The notes beneath the pieces were generated by a model. That model was not told the origin of the DNA, ran no database searches, and saw only the letters and a program-made list of their open reading frames with translations. Shown piece by piece: positions 16,591 to 25,134 of a DNA stretch of 64,000 nt; position 1 is the stretch's first letter; each line of letters starts with the position of its first letter. The translations under genes and the position numbers were made by a program. The stretch is from Candidatus Melainabacteria bacterium (GTDB lineage Bacteria; Cyanobacteriota; Vampirovibrionia; Obscuribacterales; Obscuribacteraceae), in the NCBI GenBank assembly GCA_016699165.1, contig CP064963.1:248001-312000 (forward strand), in the 5' to 3' direction.

Positions 16591-18633
16591 TTGAAAATTG
16601 CAGTGTTCTGGGACGAGAAACTAAAGCCCTGGCTTGAAAAAGCCTGGAAGACCAGAGCGGGCAAATTCGGATTAGTCAGCCTTGCGGTATTTGTCGGGCT
16701 CTTTTTTCTAGTCATATTAAAAGGGCTCTGTCACATTTCGTTTGTGCGACTGCCAAGTCTTGCTACTCAGGCGGAAGGCATATCTATTTATGACTACAAA
16801 GACCAATTAGTCACAATTGTCCAACAAGAAGGCGAGCGCGAGCCCATTCCCCTTTCGGCTATATCGCCAAATGTCAGAAACGCACTAATAGCTGTCGAAG
16901 ACCGCAATTATTACCATCATTTTGGTGTTGACCCCTTTGGTGTCATTCGCGCCGTTTTCACCAATATAAAAGAAGGCGAATTGCAGCAAGGCGGAAGCAC
17001 GCTCACCCAGCAATTGATGAAGACCAAATATTTTGGCTTTCAAGATAAATCTATGCGGCGTAAAATTCTTGAAATTTTTATGGCAATAGACGTCGAAAAC
17101 GGATATTCCAAAGACAAAATTCTAGAAACTTATTTGAACGAAGTTTATTTTGGTCGTGGTGCCTACGGCATCGAGCGCGCAGCACAAATTTATTTCAGTA
17201 AATCAGCGCTTAATTTATCTATTCCAGAAGCGGCATTCCTGGCTGGTCTTATTAAAGCCCCATCTTCGTATGGCACTAATGCAGATAAAGCACTGAAGCG
17301 ACAAAAAGAAGTTCTGCGCGACATGTCAGAATGCGGTTATATCAAGCCCGAAGAATTGACTGCGATGCAAAATGTAAAACTCAATTTTAAAGCTGGTCCT
17401 CGTAAACTGAGATTTCCTTTCTATACGCTGCACGCTGTAGACATAGTTAAAAAAGAGCTGGGCGAAAATGAAATCTGGAAACACCCAATCAAAATTTATA
17501 CATACTTAGATCAGCAAGCACAAGCAGAAGCGGAAGCGGCGCTTTGGGCTGGTGTGCGCAAAGCCCCAGAAGGCGTGAATCAGGGCGCGCTCGTATCTAT
17601 GAATATAAAAGACGGCTCGGTTTTTGCCATGGTCGGCGCTGCTAACTACGAACAAAATCAATGGAATCGAGCACTTAATCCTCATACTACAGGCTCATCG
17701 TTCAAGCCATTCGTTTATTTGACCGGACTTATAACTGGATCGCTCAATGCCGATTCTGTGATAGTGGACGAACCGCTCACTTTGGCCGATGGTAAAGGTG
17801 GTGGCACATATACACCAAAAAATTATGACAATACTTATATGGGTCCGCTCAATGTGCGCGATGCACTCAAATTCTCTCGCAATATCTGCGCTGTCAAAGT
17901 GGCTGTGGATGCAGGTCCCCAGAATATCGCTCAAACCGCAATGAAAGCTGGTATCACCGCTCAAATGGAGCCAACTCCATCTCTTGCACTGGGAACTGCA
18001 GCCGTGACACCAATGGAGATGGCCACCGCTTATGCCACCATCGCTCGTGGTGGTTATTTTATGGCACCAATTTTTGTGCGAAAAATAGTCGATAAAGACA
18101 ATCATGTAATGCGCGAGTTCAAAACAGTAAGCAAGCAAGTGCTGCCTCAGGAGCCCTGCTTGCAAATAATCGATGCCATGGTAGACGTGGTTAAAGAGGG
18201 AACAGGTAAGCGAGCCTATTTACCTGGCGTTGAAGTGGCAGGCAAAACGGGAACTTCTGACGAGCAAAAAGATTTGTGGTTTGTCGGCATGACCCCAGAG
18301 GTGGTGACAGCTGTTTGGACAGGTAACGACGCCAATGATGCGGTCCATGCTAAAGCCGCTACTGGTGGCGTGGTGCCTGCGGCAATCTGGGCTAGTTACA
18401 TGCGCAAATATTATCTGAAACATCCTAAGCGTAAAGTTGCATTCACCGATCCACAAGTTGCGTTAAACCAGGGCATGCCAGACTCTTATGAATTCCTAAG
18501 AGCAATTGACGAAACTGTAGAAGACGTCGGACAAGCCGTGGATGAAAATGTAACCAAGCCCGTTAAATCTATAGTGGGCAAAACTAAAGGAATGTTCAAG
18601 CGATTCTCGGAAGCAATGGAAAAGTTGTTCTGA
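16591..18633 (+). CDS. Class A penicillin-binding protein (PBP1A type)
   Basis: 680 residues. A cytoplasmic tail and one membrane helix (~residues 25-48) precede a GT51 glycosyltransferase domain with EDRNYYHHFG at ~103 (catalytic Glu) and GGSTLTQQ at ~134. A transpeptidase domain follows with the active Ser in SSFKPF near 369, SRN near 429 and KTGT near 552. It polymerises and cross-links peptidoglycan. Start is TTG 16591: AAGGAA sits 8 bases upstream and a stop precedes in frame. The short C-terminal tail lacks extra domains. Its stop overlaps the start of the WG-repeat lipoprotein (TGATG). Confidence 0.95.
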   Translation: MKIAVFWDEKLKPWLEKAWKTRAGKFGLVSLAVFVGLFFLVILKGLCHISFVRLPSLATQAEGISIYDYKDQLVTIVQQEGEREPIPLSAISPNVRNALIAVEDRNYYHHFGVDPFGVIRAVFTNIKEGELQQGGSTLTQQLMKTKYFGFQDKSMRRKILEIFMAIDVENGYSKDKILETYLNEVYFGRGAYGIERAAQIYFSKSALNLSIPEAAFLAGLIKAPSSYGTNADKALKRQKEVLRDMSECGYIKPEELTAMQNVKLNFKAGPRKLRFPFYTLHAVDIVKKELGENEIWKHPIKIYTYLDQQAQAEAEAALWAGVRKAPEGVNQGALVSMNIKDGSVFAMVGAANYEQNQWNRALNPHTTGSSFKPFVYLTGLITGSLNADSVIVDEPLTLADGKGGGTYTPKNYDNTYMGPLNVRDALKFSRNICAVKVAVDAGPQNIAQTAMKAGITAQMEPTPSLALGTAAVTPMEMATAYATIARGGYFMAPIFVRKIVDKDNHVMREFKTVSKQVLPQEPCLQIIDAMVDVVKEGTGKRAYLPGVEVAGKTGTSDEQKDLWFVGMTPEVVTAVWTGNDANDAVHAKAATGGVVPAAIWASYMRKYYLKHPKRKVAFTDPQVALNQGMPDSYEFLRAIDETVEDVGQAVDENVTKPVKSIVGKTKGMFKRFSEAMEKLF

Positions 18634-20204
18634 TGCATAAGAAAAGTTTCTTGATTTCATTTTTGATTATGTTGAATCTAGCTTCTTTTTCCTGTGCTTC
18701 AAAAAAAACGTCGACGGTTTCGACTTTTAAAGTTCACCAAGATACAGCTTTGCCGCGTTTTGGCTATATGTTACGCGACAAAAAGATGATAGTGCCTGCA
18801 AAATACTTTAGCATCCACGAATGCCGTGATGGGACTTTGCTTGCCGGGGAGTTCGATATTAAAAATCCTGAGATGTCTCCATCTCAAATAAAAGTATTCG
18901 ATAAATCTGGCAATCCACTGTCGTTCAATTTGCCTCGCGGCTGCTCAGCTTCTGCTGTAATAGATGATTATGTTGTGATAAAGCGGAATACTAAAAAAGA
19001 CTCTGACCAGGCTGTTTCAGTATTAAAAGGCTTATGCGATAAGTCTGGGAAAATAATTCTCGAACCGCAATTTTTTCAAATTTGGACTGATGGCGATTGC
19101 ATTATTGCCATGAATTCATCATTTACAACCGTAATGTTCGATATGAATGGGAAAGTGATTGTTGATTTAGGACAGTATTCGTATTTAAATGAAGACTTCC
19201 TAAAATATAATCCAAATTACTATTCCTTCCAATCTTCAAATGGTTGGATTGTTGTGGACCGAACTGGTAAAAAATATTGCGATTCAAAGGAGTTCGTCAG
19301 CAATATTTTCAACAGGAAGTTTCATCCAATCGCCAAGGATTCGTTTCTGAACGTTTCGTCTAGCAACAGAAAAGAATTATTTGATTCTCAAGGTAAAGTG
19401 AAATTTCGACTTCCAGAAAACACAGTCTACACCAAGGAATCAGATTCAGATTTGATACCGTTTGTAATTAAAAAAAATGGCGAGCCGAAATTCGATGATT
19501 GGAAGTACCGAACTGGATATTTAAATCTGGATGGAAAAGTTGTCATCAAGCCTAAGTTTTTGGAGGCCGACTCATTTAAAAATGATTTAGCTGTAGTTAC
19601 AGCAAGCTTTGCAAACGGTCGCCCACATGTGGGTATCATCGATAAATCTGGCGAGTATTTTTTACGACCGGATTACAATGAAATCATCATCACAAAACAA
19701 GGTAATTTCATTGTAGGAAAAGCGCCTGATTTTCTCTTCAGTACAGCAGATTGGAAATCAGAAGTTGAAGCTTATCCTAAACTGAAAGAGTCAGCTTTCA
19801 AGGGTTTACTACGAGAATATGATTTGATTGGGATGAGTCGAGAGTCTTTATCCTTATTGCTTGATCGCCCAAAAGATGTAGCTCGAGAAGATACTAAAAA
19901 TTCAAATGAACTGTTTTATACAGTGGAGATGACAGGCTGCGCCAATCAGCATCGATGGGTAGATATTCAATTTGAAAATAATAAAGTGAAACGCTGGGCT
20001 TATGTACAAGGACCATTTCATGGTCCAAACTGGCAGCCGGACTGGAACGATCAAAATGTTGTATTTAGCTATGAACCCGTTAGAAAATTTGATTGGACAG
20101 ATACAGGTATTAAAAGTGAAGAACCAAAAGCATTTCTCAAGTCAGAAGCGCTAAAGCCCAAATATTTATTCTGGTTCTTCCCTGATGAATTTGACGTTTA
20201 TTAA
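18633..20204 (+). CDS. WG-repeat lipoprotein
   Basis: 523 residues with a lipoprotein signal (lipobox FSC, Cys ~21). Repeats follow of the WG beta-hairpin type: phrases such as GYMLRDKKMIVPAKYFSI, GLCDKSGKIILEPQFFQI, GYLNLDGKVVIKPKF and GIIDKSGEYFLRPDYNEI recur at intervals of 40-60 residues. These form beta-structures outside the cytoplasm with unknown ligands. Overlaps the PBP stop by one base, so it is translationally coupled and may help wall synthesis; that link is inference. Confidence 0.85.
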   Translation: MHKKSFLISFLIMLNLASFSCASKKTSTVSTFKVHQDTALPRFGYMLRDKKMIVPAKYFSIHECRDGTLLAGEFDIKNPEMSPSQIKVFDKSGNPLSFNLPRGCSASAVIDDYVVIKRNTKKDSDQAVSVLKGLCDKSGKIILEPQFFQIWTDGDCIIAMNSSFTTVMFDMNGKVIVDLGQYSYLNEDFLKYNPNYYSFQSSNGWIVVDRTGKKYCDSKEFVSNIFNRKFHPIAKDSFLNVSSSNRKELFDSQGKVKFRLPENTVYTKESDSDLIPFVIKKNGEPKFDDWKYRTGYLNLDGKVVIKPKFLEADSFKNDLAVVTASFANGRPHVGIIDKSGEYFLRPDYNEIIITKQGNFIVGKAPDFLFSTADWKSEVEAYPKLKESAFKGLLREYDLIGMSRESLSLLLDRPKDVAREDTKNSNELFYTVEMTGCANQHRWVDIQFENNKVKRWAYVQGPFHGPNWQPDWNDQNVVFSYEPVRKFDWTDTGIKSEEPKAFLKSEALKPKYLFWFFPDEFDVY

Positions 20205-20221
20205 GGCTGTTTGATTCGTTA

Positions 20222-20698
20222 CTATAATTCGCGTATTAAGCTAAATGCAAAAACTAGACTTATATTCAGAACTCCAAATATTCCAGCAGTTTTCCAAAAT
20301 TTCGATCTTTTCTTTTCTGGTGGACGTGTTAGCTCATAAAGGCTTGATATCGAGAAAGTTAGCCAAAACAATGTGTTTGCGATCAGGAACACACTCCCTG
20401 CTTGGTTGCTGAAGTTTCTAAGAATAATAATGCAGAGATTTCCATCGGTCATCGAATAAAAAAAGATGATATTTGCTACAGCAGCTGCTGCTGCAATTCC
20501 TATGGTTTTAATATCAAGCGACTTGTATATTCTGATTAGAATTATTGACGAAGAAATAAGTAAGAAACCTAAACCTAGGCATCGAACGATCAAAAGATAA
20601 CTATCAGTATTTGCCAGAAAAAGATAGATCGCAAAAAGCAATAACAAAGTAACAAAAGACTTTGCCAAAAGCATCGGAATGTCGATTATGTCGTCCAT
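20222..20698 (-). CDS. Four-helix membrane protein, unknown
   Basis: 158 residues with about four hydrophobic helices (near residues 12-28, 33-55, 65-85 and 98-118, with a possible fifth at the C terminus after a basic PPEKKRSKFW loop). No known family recognised. Isolated between convergent and divergent neighbours. Confidence 0.6.
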   Translation of the reverse strand: MDDIIDIPMLLAKSFVTLLLLFAIYLFLANTDSYLLIVRCLGLGFLLISSSIILIRIYKSLDIKTIGIAAAAAVANIIFFYSMTDGNLCIIILRNFSNQAGSVFLIANTLFWLTFSISSLYELTRPPEKKRSKFWKTAGIFGVLNISLVFAFSLIREL

Positions 20699-20786
20699 TT
20701 CGCCTCAAAGGCTGTCATCCTATTCGATTATGACATGCGATATACTGTTCCATCTATAAAACACGAACTCCGGCGATGATATTGGC

Positions 20787-21857
20787 ATGACCACATCTGT
20801 GAAGTCAGGTAGCAAAGTTAAGGTTGTCGAACTAGGCAAAGAGCCTGCAATAGACAAGCTCAAGAGCACAGAGCGCGAAGCCGGAGCGCTAAAGAGACAC
20901 GAAGTGCGCGTTGCCATCAAAGCAGTCTCGCTCAACTATCGTGATTTACTTGTTGTAAAGGGACACTATGCCAAATTGTATGAGGGTGCCACTACCCCTG
21001 GTGGAACGCCTCTAATCCCGTGTTCGGATGGTGCTGGCGAAGTGGTCGAAATTGGAGAAGATGTATCTCGATTCAAAATTGGAGATAGAGTTGCTGGCAT
21101 ATTCATGCAAGGCTGGATTGGTGGCGAGATAAATGCTGAGATAGGTAGAACCGCCCTTGGTGGCTCAATAGACGGAGTCCTGCGTGAGTCAGTAATTTTT
21201 GAGCAAGAAGGTCTTGTTCACGTGCCTGAGCATTTATCTTATGAAGAAGGTTCGACACTTCCTTGTGCTGCAGTCACCGCCTGGAATGGCATGATTTATA
21301 CCGGTAAAATAAAAGCTGGCGATACTGTTCTTACACTTGGAACTGGTGGTGTTTCAATCTTTGCTGTTCAGTTTGCAAAAATGATGGGCGCACGCGTGAT
21401 AGTAACATCTAGTAGTGACGAAAAACTAGCCAGACTGCAAAAAGAATTTGGTGTCAATAAAAACGATTGTATTAATTACAAAAATAATCCCGAATGGGAC
21501 AAGCAAGTGCTTTCACTGACAGGAAAACGCGGAGCCGATCATACAGTCGAGTTAGGTGGTGCCGGTACCATGTCCAAATCGGTCAACGCCACAAGAGTTG
21601 GCGGACACATCAGTGTCATTGGTGTTCTTGCAAGCGGAGAAAGTGATTTCAATCCAATTAACGTCTTGATGAAAACTATTCGTCTACAAGGAATCTATGT
21701 TGGTTCGCGCGAGATGTTCGAAGACATGAATCGTGCCATAAGCCAACATAAGTTGAAGCCAGTCGTCGACAAAGTGTTTAAATTCGAAGATGCTATCAAA
21801 GCGTTTCAATATATGGAATCGCAAGCGCACTTCGGCAAAGTGGTCATTAAGCTCTAA
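20787..21857 (+). CDS. Zinc-independent MDR alcohol dehydrogenase/quinone oxidoreductase
   Basis: 356 residues of the medium-chain dehydrogenase/reductase family. An N-terminal GroES-like domain contains LNYRDLLVVKGHY and PCSDGAGEVVEIGEDVSRFKIG. A Rossmann domain with the nucleotide motif TLGTGGVSIFAVQFAKMMGA (~residues 183-202) follows, and HFGKVVIKL closes it. The catalytic zinc ligands of true alcohol dehydrogenases (GHE) are absent, fitting the quinone-oxidoreductase-like group that uses NAD(P)H. Substrate unknown. Confidence 0.9.
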   Translation: MTTSVKSGSKVKVVELGKEPAIDKLKSTEREAGALKRHEVRVAIKAVSLNYRDLLVVKGHYAKLYEGATTPGGTPLIPCSDGAGEVVEIGEDVSRFKIGDRVAGIFMQGWIGGEINAEIGRTALGGSIDGVLRESVIFEQEGLVHVPEHLSYEEGSTLPCAAVTAWNGMIYTGKIKAGDTVLTLGTGGVSIFAVQFAKMMGARVIVTSSSDEKLARLQKEFGVNKNDCINYKNNPEWDKQVLSLTGKRGADHTVELGGAGTMSKSVNATRVGGHISVIGVLASGESDFNPINVLMKTIRLQGIYVGSREMFEDMNRAISQHKLKPVVDKVFKFEDAIKAFQYMESQAHFGKVVIKL

Positions 21858-21863
21858 AGCTTA

Positions 21864-22070
21864 TTAGTGGCGACTGCCCCATTTGTGCACCAATTCGTTT
21901 GCAACTTGTACCATGTCCACGTCGAAAGTGGAGATGTAGCTGCGAAACGAATTCAGCTTCGGATTGCTTTCTAAAGTCTGAACAATTTTATCTGGAGAAT
22001 CAGTGGAGCTAAGTGCGCTCACTAACTCTTGTTGAAATAACACCAGATCGGGTTCGTCTCTTCCTATCAT
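21864..22070 (-). CDS. 68-residue protein coupled to MNIO gene
   Basis: Starts 4 bases after the stop of the DUF692 gene, with GAGAGGAAA 7 bases before its ATG, so it is very likely translated with it. All-helical by eye, no Cys, no signal peptide. Ends VQVANELVHKWGSRH. MNIO enzymes normally need a small partner protein that binds the substrate (BufC, MbnC and TglI are examples). This protein may fill that place although it is much shorter; alternatively it is a detached C-terminal domain of the enzyme. No family assigned with confidence. Confidence 0.65.
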   Translation of the reverse strand: MIGRDEPDLVLFQQELVSALSSTDSPDKIVQTLESNPKLNSFRSYISTFDVDMVQVANELVHKWGSRH

Positions 22071-22073
22071 GAT

Positions 22074-22964
22074 TTATTTTCCTCTCGCCAGGTCGTACAT
22101 TCGTTTGTAGTCGGCTCTAAACTGAGCAAAGTCGTCCTCACCGTCCATGGTATTACCAAGGCGCTCCAGAATTACAAATTCCAAATTGGGACATAAAGTT
22201 AACGCCAAATCCAACAGGTCAAATACTTCAGCCGGTACTGGCCCGTCGTGTGTATCCCTGCGTATAGCATCCCTTTTGCCAGACCATGACTTCGAGTAAG
22301 ATCCTCCGGAAAGGTGAATCTCGCGCACTTTGTGCAGGGGATAAAGCGATAAGTGGTCTTTTGCATTTAGATTAAAATTGGCGATTTGGCAAAAAATGTT
22401 ATGTAAATCGAGCAAGAGAAAGTTATTCGGCTTGTCAAGAAGATCGTTTAAGAATGCTCCTTGCTCTTGTGCTTCGGTCTTACTAAAAGCCAGTGCTAAA
22501 TTTTCCAGTCCCACATCTTTATTAGATGATTGAGCCATTTTTTTTAGCATCGCGCGACCAATCATAACTGCATCTTTTGTATAAGGCACCGGCAGTGGTG
22601 CGCCGTCAATAAAGCCATCTGCTTCAAAAAATCCAAAGTGTTCAGACACGTGCAAATAATTTCGCTCGATACATTCACGCTCTAGTTTTTCAAGCCAACA
22701 CAGTTGTCGCGCACTAGTTTTTGCCGATAGTATCGATAACAAGATGGCGTGCCCAAGCAAACTATTCTCGTCGCTATAAACTTGAATTAAAGACTGATAC
22801 CAATCAGGATATTGATAATCTGAAATTTTATTCTCTGCCAATTGCCAATGCGCATCGAAAGTGCATTCGAGCACATCGACTTGGTCGCTTAAAATCAGCT
22901 CTGTTGCAGCTTGCCTGAAATCATCTGTGGGCATCGCATGCAGACCCACTTTTATTTCAGGCAT
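22074..22964 (-). CDS. DUF692 multinuclear non-haem iron oxidase (MNIO)
   Basis: 296 residues, normal family length, TIM-barrel type. Recognisable blocks are HVSEHFGFFE, PLPVPYTKDAVMI, DVGLENLA, LLLDLHNIF, REIHLSGGSY, RRDTHDGPVP and VILERLGN. The His/Asp/Glu residues in them are the positions that bind two or three irons in MbnB, TglH and BufB. Known members oxidise Cys or Asp residues in ribosomally made peptides. Here the enzyme lies 6 bases after a secreted protein ending in CPTC and just before a 68-residue protein, which suggests that trio is one modification system. Confidence 0.85.
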   Translation of the reverse strand: MPEIKVGLHAMPTDDFRQAATELILSDQVDVLECTFDAHWQLAENKISDYQYPDWYQSLIQVYSDENSLLGHAILLSILSAKTSARQLCWLEKLERECIERNYLHVSEHFGFFEADGFIDGAPLPVPYTKDAVMIGRAMLKKMAQSSNKDVGLENLALAFSKTEAQEQGAFLNDLLDKPNNFLLLDLHNIFCQIANFNLNAKDHLSLYPLHKVREIHLSGGSYSKSWSGKRDAIRRDTHDGPVPAEVFDLLDLALTLCPNLEFVILERLGNTMDGEDDFAQFRADYKRMYDLARGK

Positions 22965-22970
22965 TGTGAT

Positions 22971-23681
22971 TTAGCCCTTACCGCAAGTTGGACACGGATC
23001 TCTGGGTTCTTCATTTTGAGTTTGATTTTTAGTGGGCCCACTTCCCAACACCGGTGTCGTGCCACCAAGTTGCGACAAGCGAATAGTCATGTCGTTTGCT
23101 TTCTTGGGTTCGTTATTGTCCAGATAGAACTTAATTATTTGTCTGTAGCCAAGACTACGCTGCGGATCTTGCGCTTGCAGACGATCGCGCAAATTTACAG
23201 CCAGGTGATAAAAGACTTCGGCTCTGTCCATGTCTGGCTTGCTTTCAGCTAATCCATTTACCAGGTGAGTTTTAGCGAGCGTCTCAAGACCTTGTGCCAA
23301 TCTCGTGATTTGAGCATCGGTCATGCCAGGCAATTTGGATGCAGCTTCTATTTTAGTTACCGCTTTGGCTTCTTTCGCCCGCACTAGCTTGGGCTCGCCG
23401 GCTTTATTGTAAAAATCGACAATAGCAATAAAAGAAATCGCAGATTGAGCGGTTGGAGTTTTATCGAGATTAGCTTCTTCTTGCTCAATTATTTTGAAAG
23501 CTTTCGCTCTGTCAGCGTCGCTGATCTTACTACCCTGGGCAATTGCAGAATGTGCCCACAACCATTTTTCTGAGCGACTGGCCTTATTGAGATCGATATC
23601 TTTGCAAAACGCCGGCAGGGCGATAGTTCCGCTGGAAATTCCAGCACTGAGCAGGACAGAAAGTAAAAGTTTTGATTTCAT
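22971..23681 (-). CDS. Secreted helical protein with PCPTCGKG tail, candidate MNIO substrate
   Basis: 236 residues: signal peptide (~residues 1-26), a helical TPR-like body, then a flexible Gly/Pro/Asn/Gln linker from about residue 207. The final residues are RDPCPTCGKG. Apart from one Cys near the signal-peptide end, these two Cys are the only ones. A Cys pair on a disordered tail of an exported protein, encoded 6 bases before a DUF692 enzyme, is how several MNIO substrates look. It could instead be a metal- or partner-binding tail. No ribosome site precedes the ATG; TATAAT lies 7 bases before it. Confidence 0.7.
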   Translation of the reverse strand: MKSKLLLSVLLSAGISSGTIALPAFCKDIDLNKASRSEKWLWAHSAIAQGSKISDADRAKAFKIIEQEEANLDKTPTAQSAISFIAIVDFYNKAGEPKLVRAKEAKAVTKIEAASKLPGMTDAQITRLAQGLETLAKTHLVNGLAESKPDMDRAEVFYHLAVNLRDRLQAQDPQRSLGYRQIIKFYLDNNEPKKANDMTIRLSQLGGTTPVLGSGPTKNQTQNEEPRDPCPTCGKG

Positions 23682-23688
23682 GCAGCTA

Positions 23689-23694
23689 ATTATA
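23689..23694 (-). promoter_or_regulatory. TATAAT -10 element, possible leaderless start
   Basis: On the minus strand TATAAT ends 7 bases before the ATG at 23681. There is no purine-rich ribosome site between, and the -35 region (GTTACG at 17 bases) is weak. The expected transcription start falls at or beside the ATG, implying a leaderless message for the MNIO operon. Confidence 0.4.
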
Positions 23695-23721
23695 CTGCCA
23701 AAACTTTTGTCCGTAACGCTC

Positions 23722-24708
23722 TTATGTGCCGCCGGGTCGTTTGGCAGTAGTCGCTACTGGAGCGCTAGATTTTTCCTGCTCAGTGAGCCAATCAGCCATG
23801 GTTTTAATTACTTCGGGCTTGAGATATGAGTTAGTCACAAGCAGGTGTCCGAATTTCGGAAACGTAGCAATAGACTTCTTCTTGGAGCCTAATTTTTTAA
23901 ATAAACTCTTGGTCGATTCAGGTTGGATAATGTGGTCGTCCTCGCCCTGAAGCACGAGTATGGGCAGGTCTTTGTCCAATTTTGGAGCTAAGTTGTGCGA
24001 GGTGCGCAAGAAATTGACTGACACAAGAAGGTCTTTCAAACTTTGTTTACTGCGAATCAGCGGGTCATGCAAGGTTTGCTCGTTGCTGCGCTTATCGTCG
24101 GACATGTCGCCGATGTGCGGCAAAATATCTACAGTGCGTCCAAATGTCTTAATGCCAGAACCAATTGATTTGAAAGTGGCTCCAACGTGATATTTGGTGG
24201 CAGGACCGGCTCCTGCACTAGCTAAAATAAGTCCATCAAATAATTTTGGATTTGTGGCAGATGACTTAATTGCCATCGCTGCGCCAAGACTCTCTCCTAC
24301 GCAATAAATGGGCAACATCGGGTTCTTGGCACGAAGTTCGGTCACAATTGGCACTAAATCGCGCGCTGTTTCATCGTAATTAACAGCAGGTCGCTTTTCG
24401 CTCTCTTGAAGCCAGACGCCGTGTCCGCGAAAATCGATGGCGTAGAAAATCACTCCTTCGGGGGCTAATTTTTCGGCCAGTTCTTCAAAGTTGCCGGCAT
24501 GTTGAACGCCGCCATGAAGCCCCAAAACTATTGCCTTGGCAGTGACAGAGGTGTCTTGCCATTTCAAGCCAGGAACAGACGTTTTGACGCCATCGAGCTT
24601 GAGTACTTGTTTATCAACTTTGGCTTGCGCTTGTCCTGGATTAAACATAATCGAGAAAATAGCAGATAAAGTGACCGCTGCTGCGCGAAGTGTGCGGTTG
24701 GTAGACAT
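23722..24708 (-). CDS. Exported alpha/beta hydrolase (monoacylglycerol-lipase-like)
   Basis: 328 residues with a signal peptide ending AQAKV. Serine hydrolase of the S33/lysophospholipase type: oxyanion segment GLHGGVQHAGNF, DFRGHG, nucleophile elbow GESLGAA (Ser ~140), acid in LVLQGEDDHI and the His in FPKFGHLL. Should act on lipid or ester substrates outside the cytoplasmic membrane. A 40-base gap separates it from the CPTC-tail gene on the same strand, so co-transcription is possible although that gene seems to have its own promoter. Confidence 0.85.
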   Translation of the reverse strand: MSTNRTLRAAAVTLSAIFSIMFNPGQAQAKVDKQVLKLDGVKTSVPGLKWQDTSVTAKAIVLGLHGGVQHAGNFEELAEKLAPEGVIFYAIDFRGHGVWLQESEKRPAVNYDETARDLVPIVTELRAKNPMLPIYCVGESLGAAMAIKSSATNPKLFDGLILASAGAGPATKYHVGATFKSIGSGIKTFGRTVDILPHIGDMSDDKRSNEQTLHDPLIRSKQSLKDLLVSVNFLRTSHNLAPKLDKDLPILVLQGEDDHIIQPESTKSLFKKLGSKKKSIATFPKFGHLLVTNSYLKPEVIKTMADWLTEQEKSSAPVATTAKRPGGT

Positions 24709-25094
24709 TGGTGGACCTCTTTCTATTTCATTAAATGCCGACTGAAGTAAGTGGCATTATCTAATTCATAACATGTAATTTTCTCGTCCGCTTGGCAATA
24801 GCAAGTATTTTAATCAATTGCTTATTATCACGATACTAGATAAAAATTTTTCGAAATTTGGGAACATTTGGTATTAAAAACAGTCACTGAATTTCTATTC
24901 TAATTCTCTCTTCCATCCTTATTAATAGCGCTTCTTCACGAACCGCTGCCATCTTAAATTTCTGCGATCCGATAAATTTCTCTATCACCAGATCTGGTAT
25001 CAGTTTCGCCCACTTTTATTTGCTCTAATCTATATACAAACATCCTCCTAAATTTAGATTGGATGCTGTCTTAATTTTGTGCAGCGCAAGCGTG
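24709..25094. other. Intergenic region, no gene seen
   Basis: About 390 AT-rich bases between divergent genes. I find no ORF with a ribosome site, no tRNA-like fold and no long inverted repeat. Presumably upstream control sequence for both flanking genes. Confidence 0.5.
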
Positions 25095-25100
25095 TATAAT
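25095..25100 (+). promoter_or_regulatory. TATAAT -10 element for 25135 gene
   Basis: Perfect TATAAT in the context GTGTATAAT, 34 bases before the ATG, with GGAG about 10 bases before the start codon. The -35 at 17-18 bases (TAATTT/TTAATT) is poor. Confidence 0.5.
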
Positions 25101-25134
25101 CAGCCGAAACCACAACCATTTGGAGATTTAGCCC

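Noticed and set aside
21864..22070. Calling the 68-residue protein BufC/DUF2063
   Set aside because: Too short and lacking recognisable DUF2063 motifs; only position and coupling support a partner role.
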